A stretch of 64,000 nt of DNA from Streptomyces sp. NRRL F-5122. GTDB lineage: Bacteria > Actinomycetota > Actinomycetes > Streptomycetales > Streptomycetaceae. Under the pieces are notes generated by a model that ran no database searches, was not told the origin of the DNA, and was given only the letters and a program-made list of their open reading frames with translations. The position numbers and the translations under genes are program-made. Shown one piece after another: positions 54,137 to 62,564 of the stretch. Position 1 is the first letter of the stretch. Each line of letters starts with the position of its first letter. The stretch spans positions 62,001-126,000 of the forward strand of contig NZ_LMWH01000093.1 in the NCBI RefSeq assembly GCF_001507435.1. Direction: 5' to 3'.

Positions 54137-54825
54137 TCCTCCTCGGCCCCCCTCAGCAGGGAGGGGAGGCCGGTCACGGAGGCGAGCACGTGGGTGGCCC
54201 CGGCGGCCTGCAGCGCGTCGCGGTCGTGGGCGCCGGTGAGTACCCCGGCCACCAGGCCCGCCCCGGCCCGGACGCCGCTGAGCATGTCGTACGAGGTGTC
54301 ACCGGCCACCGCGATCTGCCGCACGTCCTCGGCCGCCCCGGTGCGCAGGAAGGCCTCGAGCGCCATGTCGGGGTACGGCCGCCCGCGGCCTCCCGCGTCG
54401 GCCGGGCACAGGGTGAGCGGGACCAGCCCCCGCCACCCGAGGGCGTCGAGGATCGCGTCCTGGGTGACGCGGGCGAATCCGGTGGTGAGCACGACGGTCC
54501 GCCCGTCGGCCATCAGTTCCTCGACGGCGGCGCGGGCGCCCGGGATCTCGTGGACGTGGCCGTCGTCGACCAGTTCGCCGTAGGCCTTCTCGAAGGCGGA
54601 GTTGGCCCGGCGGGCGAGGGACTCCTCGCCGAACAGATGCCGGAAGACGGAGATCTTCGACTCGCCCATGGTGGCCCGGACGTAGGCCACCTTCTCCGCG
54701 TGGTCGGCGGAGCCCGGCTCCACACCCAGCTCGGCGGCGGCAGCGGCGAAGGCCTGTTCGACGAGTCCGCCGTCGGCGACGGTGGTGCCGGCCATGTCCA
54801 GGACGACAAGACGTATGTCGGTCAT
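54133..54825 (-). CDS. Phosphonatase-like HAD hydrolase
   Basis: 230 aa HAD-family enzyme. Motif I DMAGTTVADGG (nucleophile D10), motif II in VLTTGFARV, motif IV VAGDTSYDMLSG. The cap carries ATMGESKI, which places K57 as the Schiff-base lysine of phosphonoacetaldehyde hydrolases (PhnX has a similar MGxxK). It could cleave the C-P bond of phosphonoacetaldehyde. ATG 54825 is taken; GTG 54837 gives a GTGA overlap with the upstream gene and is nearly as likely. Couples to phnT by ATGA. Confidence 0.82.
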   Translation of the reverse strand: MTDIRLVVLDMAGTTVADGGLVEQAFAAAAAELGVEPGSADHAEKVAYVRATMGESKISVFRHLFGEESLARRANSAFEKAYGELVDDGHVHEIPGARAAVEELMADGRTVVLTTGFARVTQDAILDALGWRGLVPLTLCPADAGGRGRPYPDMALEAFLRTGAAEDVRQIAVAGDTSYDMLSGVRAGAGLVAGVLTGAHDRDALQAAGATHVLASVTGLPSLLRGAEEE

Positions 54826-54833
54826 GAGGTGGT

Positions 54834-55955
54834 TCACCAACCCAAATCGTTCGCGGTGGTCTCGGCGATCGCGGGTGCGCAGGTCATACCGCGCCCGCCG
54901 GGCCCGGTGACCAGCCACACCCCCTCGCGGACCTGCTGGCGGTGCACGACCCGACCGGGGTCGGTGCACTGCGCGTACACCCCCGCCCAGCGGTGGCGGA
55001 TCCTCGGCAGCGGCCGGCCGAGGAAGCCCTCGACGACTCCGGTCAGGTGCTCGTAGGGCTCTTCGAGCGTGTCGAAGGCGAACGGGTGCTCGTATTCGTG
55101 GGTGTCACCGATCGTCAGACCGCCGTCCGCACGCTGCACCATCAGCAGCTGCATGCGATGGGCGGCGGCGGTCGGGGACTGCGGCTGCGTCGCGTCGAGG
55201 TGGTCGAGGGCCTCGCCGCGGTAGGCGGGGTAGTAGCGGAAGCTGTCGGCGTCGGCCACCGAGGTGGGCAACGGTTCGCCGAGGGGGTCGGTCTGCATCA
55301 TCTGCAGCCGCACGCGGCGCACCGGAAGGTCGGGCGCCAGCTCCTTGACCAGTCCGCCGAGCCAGGCGCCCGTGCACAGCACGACGGCGTCCGCCCGGTG
55401 CACCTCGCCGTGGTCGTCACGGACCGTGCCGGGGCCGGTGACCTCGCGGACCTCACGGCCCGGCAGGAAGGTGTAGTTCGGGTGGCGCAGCAGCTCGGCG
55501 CGCAGCGCGAGCTGGGCGGTGCGCGGTTCGACCGCCGCGTCCCGCTCGCAGTACAGCGCGGCCTCGTACGTCCCGCGCAGGGCGGGATTCAGCGTGCGCG
55601 CCTCGGCCGGGGTGAGCAGCTTGTAACCGCGCGCAGCCGCGTCCGGAAGGGACAGCGCGGCCTCGGCGACGGCACGTTCGAGGTCGGTGCGAACGAGCGT
55701 CAGCGAGCCGTTGGGGCGAAAGCCCAGCGCGGGCACACGCGCGCCGAGCCCTTCCCACAGCTCCCGGGCGCGAAGGGCCGTTTCCAGCTCCTCGCCGGCG
55801 GCGCGGCCACTCACCCAGATCTGCCCGAAGTTGCGCAGCGAGGCACCCCGGGCCTCGGTCTCCCGCTCGATCTGTACGACCTCGTGGCCGCGTTCCACTG
55901 CTTGCCAGGCGTGCATCGTACCCACCACGCCGGCTCCGACGACTGTCACTCTCAC
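54834..55955 (-). CDS. FAD-dependent oxidoreductase associated with phosphonate metabolism
   Basis: 373 aa D-amino-acid-oxidase-fold flavoenzyme: N-terminal dinucleotide motif VTVVGAGVVGTMHAWQAVERGHEV, FAD motifs EARGASLRNFGQIWVSG and the C-terminal VWLVTGPGGRGMTCAPAIAE. This is the family found next to AEP importers; related enzymes are reported to oxidise AEP or N-methyl-AEP to phosphonoacetaldehyde. GTG 55955 has GAGGAG 10 nt upstream. First gene of the operon behind a palindrome at 56038-56074. Confidence 0.85.
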   Translation of the reverse strand: MRVTVVGAGVVGTMHAWQAVERGHEVVQIERETEARGASLRNFGQIWVSGRAAGEELETALRARELWEGLGARVPALGFRPNGSLTLVRTDLERAVAEAALSLPDAAARGYKLLTPAEARTLNPALRGTYEAALYCERDAAVEPRTAQLALRAELLRHPNYTFLPGREVREVTGPGTVRDDHGEVHRADAVVLCTGAWLGGLVKELAPDLPVRRVRLQMMQTDPLGEPLPTSVADADSFRYYPAYRGEALDHLDATQPQSPTAAAHRMQLLMVQRADGGLTIGDTHEYEHPFAFDTLEEPYEHLTGVVEGFLGRPLPRIRHRWAGVYAQCTDPGRVVHRQQVREGVWLVTGPGGRGMTCAPAIAETTANDLGW

Positions 55956-56037
55956 GACGACCACGCTCCTCGGGTTCGGGAAATCGGAAGGATCCGTTCG
56001 GCATCCGGATGGTGAACCACCCTTCAAGTTTGGGCTA

Positions 56038-56074
56038 GACCCGTTATCTTTACGTTATAAAAAACGGACGGGTC
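56038..56074. promoter_or_regulatory. Inverted repeat in the phosphonate-operon promoter region
   Basis: Arms GACCCGT (56038-56044) and ACGGGTC (56068-56074) flank an AT-rich 23-nt core with two CGTTAT direct repeats. It lies between the GntR gene and the oxidoreductase gene, both minus. A plausible operator/promoter for the downstream operon. Confidence 0.5.
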
Positions 56075-56097
56075 CCAGGACCCTCCCGGTGCGTCCG

Positions 56098-56853
56098 TCA
56101 GCCGCCCAGATGTGCCGTGAAGGAGAACCGGTCCCCTCGGTACAGCGTCCTGACCCGCTCCAGCGGCCGCCCCAGCGTGTCGCGGGAGACTCGGTGGATC
56201 AGCAGCATCGGCAGGGCCGGTGGAGTCCCGATGAGCAGGGCCTCGCGCGGTGCGGCCAACACCGTCTCGATGCGTTCGTCCGCGTCGCCGAAGACGATGC
56301 CCTGTTCGTGGAGGTAGCTGTAGAAGGAGGAGTCGGGGTCGAAGTCGGTGTCCAGCCGCGGCACCCGCGCCACCGCCACGTAGGTGCTCTCCAGGCCGAC
56401 GCGCTCGTCGTCGGCGAGCAGCACGCGCTCCATGTGCCAGACCGGTTCGCCTCGGGTGAGGCCGACGTCGGCGGCGAGGGTGTCGTTGCAGGGGAAGCGG
56501 TCGAGGGTGATGAGGCCACGGCCGGGGGTGCGCCCCTGCCGGCGGACGCCCTCGGTGTAGCTGGCCAGGGACAGCGGCTGCTCCAGCTTGGGTCCCGCGA
56601 CCACCGTTCCCCGTCCCTGCCGCCGCAGCTTCCCCTCCAGGAGCAGATCGCGCAGCGCCTGCCGTACGGTCTCGCGCGCGACGTCGTACCGCTCGGACAG
56701 ATCGCGTTCGGTGGGCAGCAGCCCGCCCTCGCCCAACTCCTCGACGAGCGCGGCGATCCGGGCCTTCACCGCGTAGTACTTCGGGATGCGGCCGTGCTCG
56801 GGGATGCCGGAGCGGATGGGGGCACCTGGGTCCTGGTCGTTCGGGTAGTCCAC
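56098..56853 (-). CDS. phnR: GntR-family (UTRA) regulator of phosphonate use, PhnR-like
   Basis: 251 aa. N-terminal winged HTH (about 24-90): KYYAVKARIAALVEELGEGG, LPTERDLSERYDVARETVRQAL. The C-terminal UTRA effector domain has HMERVLLADDERVGLESTYV and LLIHRVSRDTLGRPLE. GTG 56853 was chosen; the frame is open far upstream but is antisense/shadow of the ROK gene. Ribosome binding site weak, possibly leaderless. Upstream of, and codirectional with, the phosphonate operon. Confidence 0.85.
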   Translation of the reverse strand: MDYPNDQDPGAPIRSGIPEHGRIPKYYAVKARIAALVEELGEGGLLPTERDLSERYDVARETVRQALRDLLLEGKLRRQGRGTVVAGPKLEQPLSLASYTEGVRRQGRTPGRGLITLDRFPCNDTLAADVGLTRGEPVWHMERVLLADDERVGLESTYVAVARVPRLDTDFDPDSSFYSYLHEQGIVFGDADERIETVLAAPREALLIGTPPALPMLLIHRVSRDTLGRPLERVRTLYRGDRFSFTAHLGG

Positions 56854-56912
56854 GCATTGATCGTCGCAGACGGACCCGGCCGCGCCGGGAGGGGGCGCCG
56901 TCCCGGACCGGC

Positions 56913-57689
56913 TCAGCGACGCCTGCGGTACAGCAGCACGGGCAGCCCCGCCACGAGGACCGCACCCGCCATGACCAGCAGTCCGGTGGACATCCCGTCC
57001 AGTCCGTGCGTCTGCCGGGGTCCGGCGTCGGCCAGCGTGTCCCCGGCCGGGCTGCGCTGAGCGGCGGGTGGCTGCGTCCTCTGCTCGGCCTCCGTGCGTG
57101 CACCGGTGGGGCCGCCCGCCGCCTCGACCCGGAACCGGTAGTCGTTCGACTCCCCGACCCAGTCCCCGTCGTTCCCGTGCCGCTGCACGATCGCCGCGTT
57201 CGCCACGACGTCGTCCGGCCGGGCGCCGGGGGCCAGCGCCAGCCGCACCTTCACGCTGAGGGTCCGCCCCGGGTCGACCGTGAAGCCCGGAAGGCCGCCG
57301 TCGAAGACGCCGACCAGCTCGGCCCGGTCGGTGCGGGTGAAGGCGACCTGGTGCGGACGGCCGCCGTCGAAGAACTCCAGCCGGGGCTGAGCGACCGTCA
57401 TCGTCCGTGCGGCGTCGACCAGGACGAGCACCGGGTGGATGCTGTCGCAGCGGTGTGCGGTCGTGTTCTTCAGGTCGATGAACCAGGTGTGAGCGGCGCC
57501 ACCGGACTCGTACGCACCGGGGCCGCCGCGGATACGGGTGGTGAGCGGGAAGGAGGTACCGCTGGTGGCGACGCAGCCGGTCCGCTGATCCGCCGTCAGA
57601 GTGATGGCCGAGGCCTGCGGGAGGAGGACGGTGGCGGCCAGGGCGCACGGCACCGCCGGGGCCAGCCGGGGTCGTCGAGACAATCGCAT
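56913..57689 (-). CDS. Secreted conserved hypothetical with C-terminal membrane anchor
   Basis: 258 aa. Signal peptide to about ...LLPQASA, then a beta-rich domain with CVATSGT and HRCDSIHP Cys and LFDGGLPGFTVDPG-like repeats, a low-complexity Pro/Gln/Thr linker, and a C-terminal membrane segment followed by RRRR. Family not recognised; the layout resembles wall-anchored or membrane-tethered exported proteins. The start is ambiguous among 57722 (GTG), 57698 and 57689. Confidence 0.7.
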   Translation of the reverse strand: MRLSRRPRLAPAVPCALAATVLLPQASAITLTADQRTGCVATSGTSFPLTTRIRGGPGAYESGGAAHTWFIDLKNTTAHRCDSIHPVLVLVDAARTMTVAQPRLEFFDGGRPHQVAFTRTDRAELVGVFDGGLPGFTVDPGRTLSVKVRLALAPGARPDDVVANAAIVQRHGNDGDWVGESNDYRFRVEAAGGPTGARTEAEQRTQPPAAQRSPAGDTLADAGPRQTHGLDGMSTGLLVMAGAVLVAGLPVLLYRRRR

Positions 57690-57835
57690 GACACCCATGA
57701 ACCGGCCATGGGCAACGGCCACCGGAGCACGCCACGCCCTGCCGGCCGGGGTCCGCCGTCCAAGTCCCCTCGATCAGCGCAGTCGCCGTACCGCCGCGCC
57801 CGTCTCGCCCCGGCAGGACGGCGCGAGGCCGGGAG

Positions 57836-59029
57836 TCACCCCTCCGCCCGCCCGAACAGCGGCGCGAGCAGCAGCTGCGCCGCACCTTCCGCGACACCGC
57901 GCGCCTCGCCGGGGGCGATCCGTACCGGGACGGCCGTGGCCGACCCCTCGCGCCGGGCTCGGGCGCCGAGGACGGCGCCCACGCCCCGCTCGAAGGCGTC
58001 GGGGTGTGCGGCGACCGTGCGGCCGCCGAGAAGGACGAGGTCGATGTCGAGCAGTCCGGCGAGGTTCGCCGCACCCGTGCCGAGCACACGGGCCGCCTCG
58101 GCCAGGTCCCCCCGCGCGACGGCGGCGAGGCACAGCGCCTCGATGCACCCGCGGTCGCCGCATCCGCAGCGCGGCCCGTCGAGCTGGACCACCTGATGGC
58201 CGAACTCCCCGGCCCCGGTCCGGGCGCCGCGGTGCACGGCCCCGCCGACGACCAGTCCGGCGCCGAGCCCGGTCCCGAGATGCAGATAGGCGAACGACGC
58301 GTCGGCGCCCCCGACCGCCCCGCCCAGGGCCAGCCCGAGCGCGGCGGCGTTCGTGTCCTTGTCGACGACCACGGGCATCCCGAGCCGCCGCACCAGTGCG
58401 TCGCGCAGCGGGAACCCGTCCCACTCGGGGAATCCGGTGACACGGTGCAGCACACCGCGGGAGTGGTCGAGCGGACCGGGAAGCGCGACACCGACCCCGA
58501 GGACGGGCACGGAAGGCCCCGCACCCGCGATGTCCTCCGACGTCCCGGTGCGCTTCGCCACCCCCTCGGACAGCAGGGCCTCCACCTCCCGGGCGGCCCC
58601 CTCCACCACGGCGCGGGCACCGGCGCCGAGATCCAGCGGAGCCCGCCGCCCGGCGACCACCGCGCCCGTGAGATCGCACAGCACGGCGCGCAGCTCGTCC
58701 CGGTCCAGATGCAGCCCCACGGCGTGCCCGGCGCCGGGCACCAGCCGCAGCACCGTGCGCGGCTTGCCTCCGGTGGAGGCGCGCCGGCCGGCCTCCGTGA
58801 CGAGTCCGTCCGTACGCAGCCGGACCGTGATCTTGCTGACGGCCTGCGGGGTGAGCCCGGTGCGCTCCGCCAGCTCCAGGCGGCTGATCCCCGGCTCCCC
58901 GGCCGTACGCAGCAGATCCAGCACGAGCGCCGTGTTGTGGCTGCGCAGCGCCGGCAGATTCGCTCCGCCGGCCGCGGCCGTCCCGACCCCGAGCCTGACT
59001 GCGCCGCCTCCCGCATACGTCCTGTTCAC
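57836..59029 (-). CDS. ROK-family transcriptional regulator
   Basis: 397 aa. N-terminal winged HTH (about 25-90): NLPALRSHNTALVLDLLR, ISRLELAERTGLTPQAVSKIT. The C-terminal ROK sugar-kinase-like domain has DKDTNAAALG, LHLGTGLGAGLVVGG and the zinc motif CGCGDRGCIEAL. ROK regulators sense sugars. Divergent from an oxidoreductase gene across a 25-bp near-palindrome that it probably binds. Confidence 0.93.
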   Translation of the reverse strand: MNRTYAGGGAVRLGVGTAAAGGANLPALRSHNTALVLDLLRTAGEPGISRLELAERTGLTPQAVSKITVRLRTDGLVTEAGRRASTGGKPRTVLRLVPGAGHAVGLHLDRDELRAVLCDLTGAVVAGRRAPLDLGAGARAVVEGAAREVEALLSEGVAKRTGTSEDIAGAGPSVPVLGVGVALPGPLDHSRGVLHRVTGFPEWDGFPLRDALVRRLGMPVVVDKDTNAAALGLALGGAVGGADASFAYLHLGTGLGAGLVVGGAVHRGARTGAGEFGHQVVQLDGPRCGCGDRGCIEALCLAAVARGDLAEAARVLGTGAANLAGLLDIDLVLLGGRTVAAHPDAFERGVGAVLGARARREGSATAVPVRIAPGEARGVAEGAAQLLLAPLFGRAEG

Positions 59030-59053
59030 CCGTCCATTCTCCCTCGCGCTTGC

Positions 59054-59078
59054 ACTTTGGCAACAGCGTTGCGAAAGT
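59054..59078. promoter_or_regulatory. 25-bp near-perfect palindrome between ROK and oxidoreductase genes
   Basis: Symmetric arms ACTTT-n-GCAAC and GTTGC-n-AAAGT (20 of 25 positions pair) centred at 59066. It covers the space where both divergent promoters must lie, 24 nt from the ROK start and 7 nt from the oxidoreductase ATG. Likely ROK operator. Confidence 0.7.
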
Positions 59079-59085
59079 AGGGGGC

Positions 59086-60171
59086 ATGACTGGTACAGCC
59101 CCTGGTACTGACACCCCTCTCCGCGTGGGCCTGGTCGGCTACGGCCTCGCGGGCTCCGTCTTCCACGCCCCGCTGATCTCCGCGACCGAGGGCCTCGTCC
59201 TCGACACGGTCGTCACCTCGAACCCCGAGCGGCAGAAGCAGGCCCGCACGGAGTTCCCCGACGTGCGCACCGCCGCCACCGCGGACGAGCTGTGGCCCCG
59301 GGCGGACGAGCTGGACCTGATCGTCGTGGCCTCCCCGAACAAGACGCACGTCCCGATCGCGACGGCCGCCCTGGAGGCCGGTCTGCCGGTCGTGGTCGAC
59401 AAGCCGATCGCGGGCACGGCGGCCGACGCGCGCGAGCTGGCCGGGCTGGCCGAGGCCCACGGCCTGCTGCTCTCCGTCTTCCAGAACCGCCGTTGGGACA
59501 ACGACTTCCTGACGCTCCGCAAGCTGCTGGCGGAGGGCGAGCTCGGCGACGTCTGGCGCTTCGAGTCCCGCTTCGAACGCTGGCGCCCCCAGCTCAAGGG
59601 CGGTTGGCGTGAGTCCGGCGACCCAGCAGAGGTCGGAGGTCTGCTCTACGACCTGGGCAGCCATGTCGTCGACCAGGCGCTGGTCCTCTTCGGCCCGGCC
59701 GCCTCCGTGTACGCCGAGTCGGACGTCCGCCGTCCCGGCGCGGAGACCGACGACGACACGTTCATCGCGATCACACACACCAGCGGCGTCCGCTCCCATC
59801 TGTACGCCTCCGCCACGACGGCCCAGCTCGGCCCGCGCTTCCGGGTGCTCGGCTCCAGCGCCGGATACGTCAAGTACGGGCTCGACCCGCAGGAGGCCGC
59901 GCTGCGCGAGGGCCTGCGCCCCGGACCCGGCTGGGGCCAGGAGCCCGAGCCGCTGTGGGGCCGGATCGGTGCGGGCGAGTCCCCGCTCACCGGCGGCGGC
60001 GACCCCGTGCCGACCCTCCCCGGCGACTACCCCGCGTACTACGCGGCGATCGCGAAGGCCCTGCGCGAGGGCGGCCCGGTCCCGGTCACCGCGCACGAGG
60101 CGGCCGCGGCGCTGGACGTCCTGGAGGCGGCCCGCCGCTCGGCCCGCGACGGTGTGGTGGTGACGCTGTGA
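59086..60171 (+). CDS. Gfo/Idh/MocA-family oxidoreductase
   Basis: 361 aa NAD(P)-dependent sugar or inositol dehydrogenase. N-terminal Rossmann motif VGLVGYGLAGSVFHAP, the EKP-equivalent VVVDKPIAGTA (Lys), and the C-terminal domain with GGLLYDLGSHVVDQAL carrying the catalytic Asp/His. The ATG at 59086 follows GGGGGC with no spacing, so it is either read with poor initiation or leaderless. Coupled by GTGA to the UPF0303 gene. Confidence 0.92.
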   Translation: MTGTAPGTDTPLRVGLVGYGLAGSVFHAPLISATEGLVLDTVVTSNPERQKQARTEFPDVRTAATADELWPRADELDLIVVASPNKTHVPIATAALEAGLPVVVDKPIAGTAADARELAGLAEAHGLLLSVFQNRRWDNDFLTLRKLLAEGELGDVWRFESRFERWRPQLKGGWRESGDPAEVGGLLYDLGSHVVDQALVLFGPAASVYAESDVRRPGAETDDDTFIAITHTSGVRSHLYASATTAQLGPRFRVLGSSAGYVKYGLDPQEAALREGLRPGPGWGQEPEPLWGRIGAGESPLTGGGDPVPTLPGDYPAYYAAIAKALREGGPVPVTAHEAAAALDVLEAARRSARDGVVVTL

Positions 60172-60638
60172 GCACGGCACCGGAGATCGAGGAACTCGAG
60201 GCCCAGGAGCGGCGCCTGACGCTCGCCCGCTTCACCCACGACGACGCCTGGTCCCTCGGCACCCTGCTGGTGGAGCTGGCACGGGCCCGCAAGGCGCCGG
60301 TCGCGATCGACATCCGTCGCGGCGGGCAGCAGCTCTTCCACGCGGCGCTGCCGGGCTCGACACCTGACAACGACGCCTGGATCGACCGCAAGCGCCGCGT
60401 CGTCGAGCGCTACGGCTGCTCCTCCCTGCTGGTCGGCTCCCGCTTCCGGGCGAAGGGCACGACGTTCGAGGAGTCCTCGCGTCTGGACGCCGACACCTAC
60501 GCGGCACACGGCGGTGCGTTCCCGATCGCGGTCGAGGGCGCCGGAGTGATCGGGACCGTGGTGGTCTCGGGTCTGCCCCAGGTGGAGGACCACGCCCTGG
60601 TGGTGGAGGCGCTGGAGAAGTTCACCGAGCTCCGCTAG
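60168..60638 (+). CDS. UPF0303 / haem-degrading-domain family protein
   Basis: 156 aa of the GlcG/HbpS-like alpha-beta fold: LTLARFTHDDAWSLGTLLVELA, VAIDIRRGGQQLFHAALPGSTPDNDAWIDRKRRVV and GAFPIAVEGAGVIGTVVVSGLPQVEDHALVV. Function poorly known. GTG 60168 overlaps the previous stop as GTGA, so it probably works with the oxidoreductase. Confidence 0.88.
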   Translation: MSTAPEIEELEAQERRLTLARFTHDDAWSLGTLLVELARARKAPVAIDIRRGGQQLFHAALPGSTPDNDAWIDRKRRVVERYGCSSLLVGSRFRAKGTTFEESSRLDADTYAAHGGAFPIAVEGAGVIGTVVVSGLPQVEDHALVVEALEKFTELR

Positions 60639-60644
60639 GGGCCT

Positions 60645-60708
60645 GGGGAACCGCGCGAGCGGCCGAGCTGCCGTATTCGTCCGGCCTGCCGCACACGCGC
60701 GGTTCCCC
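60645..60708. terminator. Long-loop inverted repeat between convergent genes
   Basis: A 13-bp perfect stem (GGGGAACCGCGCG, 60645-60657, pairs with 60696-60708) with a 38-nt loop. It lies 6 nt after the UPF0303 stop and 15 nt before the stop of the convergent gene. Confidence 0.6.
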
Positions 60709-60723
60709 GCCCCGGCGAAGTCG

Positions 60724-61581
60724 CTACGCGTCCTTCAGCTCCTGGCGCTGCCTGCCGAGCCCCTCGATCTCCAGCTCGACCACGTCCCCGGCGTGCAGAT
60801 AGGGCTTGGGGTCCGGCTGCCCGAGCGCGACGCCCGCCGGCGTACCGGTGTTGATGACGTCACCCGGGTACAGCGTCATGAACCGGCTGACGTACCGCAC
60901 GACTTCGGCGACCGGGAAGATCTGCTCGGCCGTCGTCCCGTCCTGCTTCAGCTCGCCGTTGACCCAGAGCTTCAGCGACAGTCCCTGCGGGTCCGGCACC
61001 TCGTCCGCGGTCACCAGCCACGGCCCGAGCGGGTTGAACGTCTCGCAGTTCTTCCCCTTGTCCCACGTCCCGCCGCGCTCGATCTGGAACTCGCGCTCGG
61101 AGACGTCGTGCGCCACCGCGTACCCGGCGACATGCGCGAGCGCCTCCTGCTCCGACTCCAGGTAGCGGGCGGTACGGCCGATGACGACCGCCAGTTCGAC
61201 CTCCCAGTCGGTCTTGGTGGACCCGCGCGGCACGAGCACGGTGTCGTGCGGCCCGACCACCGTGTCCGACGCCTTGAAGAAGATGACCGGCTCGGCGGGC
61301 GGCTGGGCGCCGGTCTCGCGGGCGTGGTCGTGGTAGTTGAGCCCGATACAGACGATCTTGCCGATACGGGCGAGCGGCGGTCCGATGCGCAGCCCGTCCG
61401 GATCCAGCTCCGGCAGCTCGCCCGACGCGGCGGCGGCGCGGATCCGGCCGAGCGCCGCGTCGTCGGCGAGCAGAGGTCCGTCGATGTCCGGGACGAGACC
61501 GGACAGGTCCCGCAGGGTCCCCTCGGCGTCGAGCAGCGCGGGGCGCTCGGCCCCCGCCGTACCGACTCGCAGCAGCTTCAT
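60724..61581 (-). CDS. Fumarylacetoacetate hydrolase-family protein
   Basis: 285 aa. Metal-site and active motifs: IVCIGLNYHDHARETG, PVIFFKASDTVVGP, DWEVELAVVIG and GTPAGVALG. This family cleaves or isomerises 2-oxo/diketo acids from aromatic or sugar catabolism. ATG 61581 has GGGAG upstream. Convergent with the Gfo/Idh unit; may share a sugar-acid pathway, by position only. Confidence 0.92.
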   Translation of the reverse strand: MKLLRVGTAGAERPALLDAEGTLRDLSGLVPDIDGPLLADDAALGRIRAAAASGELPELDPDGLRIGPPLARIGKIVCIGLNYHDHARETGAQPPAEPVIFFKASDTVVGPHDTVLVPRGSTKTDWEVELAVVIGRTARYLESEQEALAHVAGYAVAHDVSEREFQIERGGTWDKGKNCETFNPLGPWLVTADEVPDPQGLSLKLWVNGELKQDGTTAEQIFPVAEVVRYVSRFMTLYPGDVINTGTPAGVALGQPDPKPYLHAGDVVELEIEGLGRQRQELKDA

Positions 61582-61729
61582 GATCACAATCTCCCTCGAT
61601 CGCGGCATCCCGGCCGATGGATACGGCCGAGTGCGGCTGGCCCCAGCCATCGGAGGACTGGTCGATCCTCCAAGGTCGACGTCCAGTCCGCAATACCCGG
61701 TTCACGGACTGGACCGCACCGCCACGCGG

Positions 61730-62458
61730 TCAGCGGTACAGCAGCGTCCGCTCGAGCGCGCTCCATGTCGAGCTCGTCACCACGTACAGCGCGGCGGCCA
61801 GCGGCACCACCGCCACGGTGACGAGGGTGAAGAAGGACAGGAACGGCGCAACCCGGGTCACCGCCCCGAGTCCGGGAACCTGTCCGGCGTCGCCTGGACG
61901 GGCCGGGGCCGGGATCGCGGCCGTCGTCCGCTTCGTACGCCGGTAGTTGTAGGCGGCGACGGCCGCGACGAGCACGAACAAGGCGAGGTAGACGAGCCCG
62001 GCCGGTCCGAAGGGGCCGCCGTTGCCGAGCGCGTCGGCCCACCGGTCGCCGAGCGGCGCGGCGAAGAGGCTGTGGGTGAGCAGGTCGTTGCCCTCGCCGC
62101 CGATCGTCGTGCTCGAGAAGAGGTGGTAGAGCAGGAAGAAGGCGGGGATCTGGAGCAGGCCGGGCAGCAGACCGGACAGCGGGGAGACGTTCTCCCGCGC
62201 GTGCAGCTCGACCACGGCCTTCTGGAACTTCTCGGGGCTGCGGGCATGCTTCGCGCGCAGCTCGGCGATCTTCGGCTGGAGCCTGGCGCGTGCCCGCTGT
62301 CCGCGTGCGGCGGCCCGGGACAGAGGGTGGACGAGCAGTCGTACGAGCGCGGTGAACAGGACGATCGCGGCGGCCGCCGCGGAGGCGTGGAAGAGCGGCT
62401 GAAGAAGGCCGGCCAGCCGGTCGACCAGATCGGCGAACACGGACATGAACGTGGACAT
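61730..62458 (-). CDS. YidC/Oxa1-family membrane protein insertase (second copy type)
   Basis: 242 aa. About five membrane segments. Conserved Arg of the insertase groove in TM1 (LFTALVRLLVHPLSRAAARGQ), a charged coiled loop (LQPKIAELRAKHARSPEKFQKAVVELH), and VSPLSGLLPGLLQIPAFFLLYHLF. Shorter than the housekeeping YidC at the rnpA locus, with no long C-terminal tail. ATG 62458 with GGAGGG. Preceded by a small membrane-protein gene 106 nt upstream in the same direction. Confidence 0.9.
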   Translation of the reverse strand: MSTFMSVFADLVDRLAGLLQPLFHASAAAAAIVLFTALVRLLVHPLSRAAARGQRARARLQPKIAELRAKHARSPEKFQKAVVELHARENVSPLSGLLPGLLQIPAFFLLYHLFSSTTIGGEGNDLLTHSLFAAPLGDRWADALGNGGPFGPAGLVYLALFVLVAAVAAYNYRRTKRTTAAIPAPARPGDAGQVPGLGAVTRVAPFLSFFTLVTVAVVPLAAALYVVTSSTWSALERTLLYR

Positions 62459-62564
62459 GGGTGAGCCCTCCGGGGGTCTCGTCGTGCCGGGTGTGAAGAG
62501 GTGTCGGCATGACGACCCGCGCGGGGTCACACAGGTGGGCGTACGGAACGGACGAGTGTGTGCC

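Noticed and set aside
56098..59016. 972-aa minus-strand open frame
   Set aside because: Only its last 251 residues are a protein family (GntR); the rest is an off-frame reading of the ROK gene and the secreted-protein gene.
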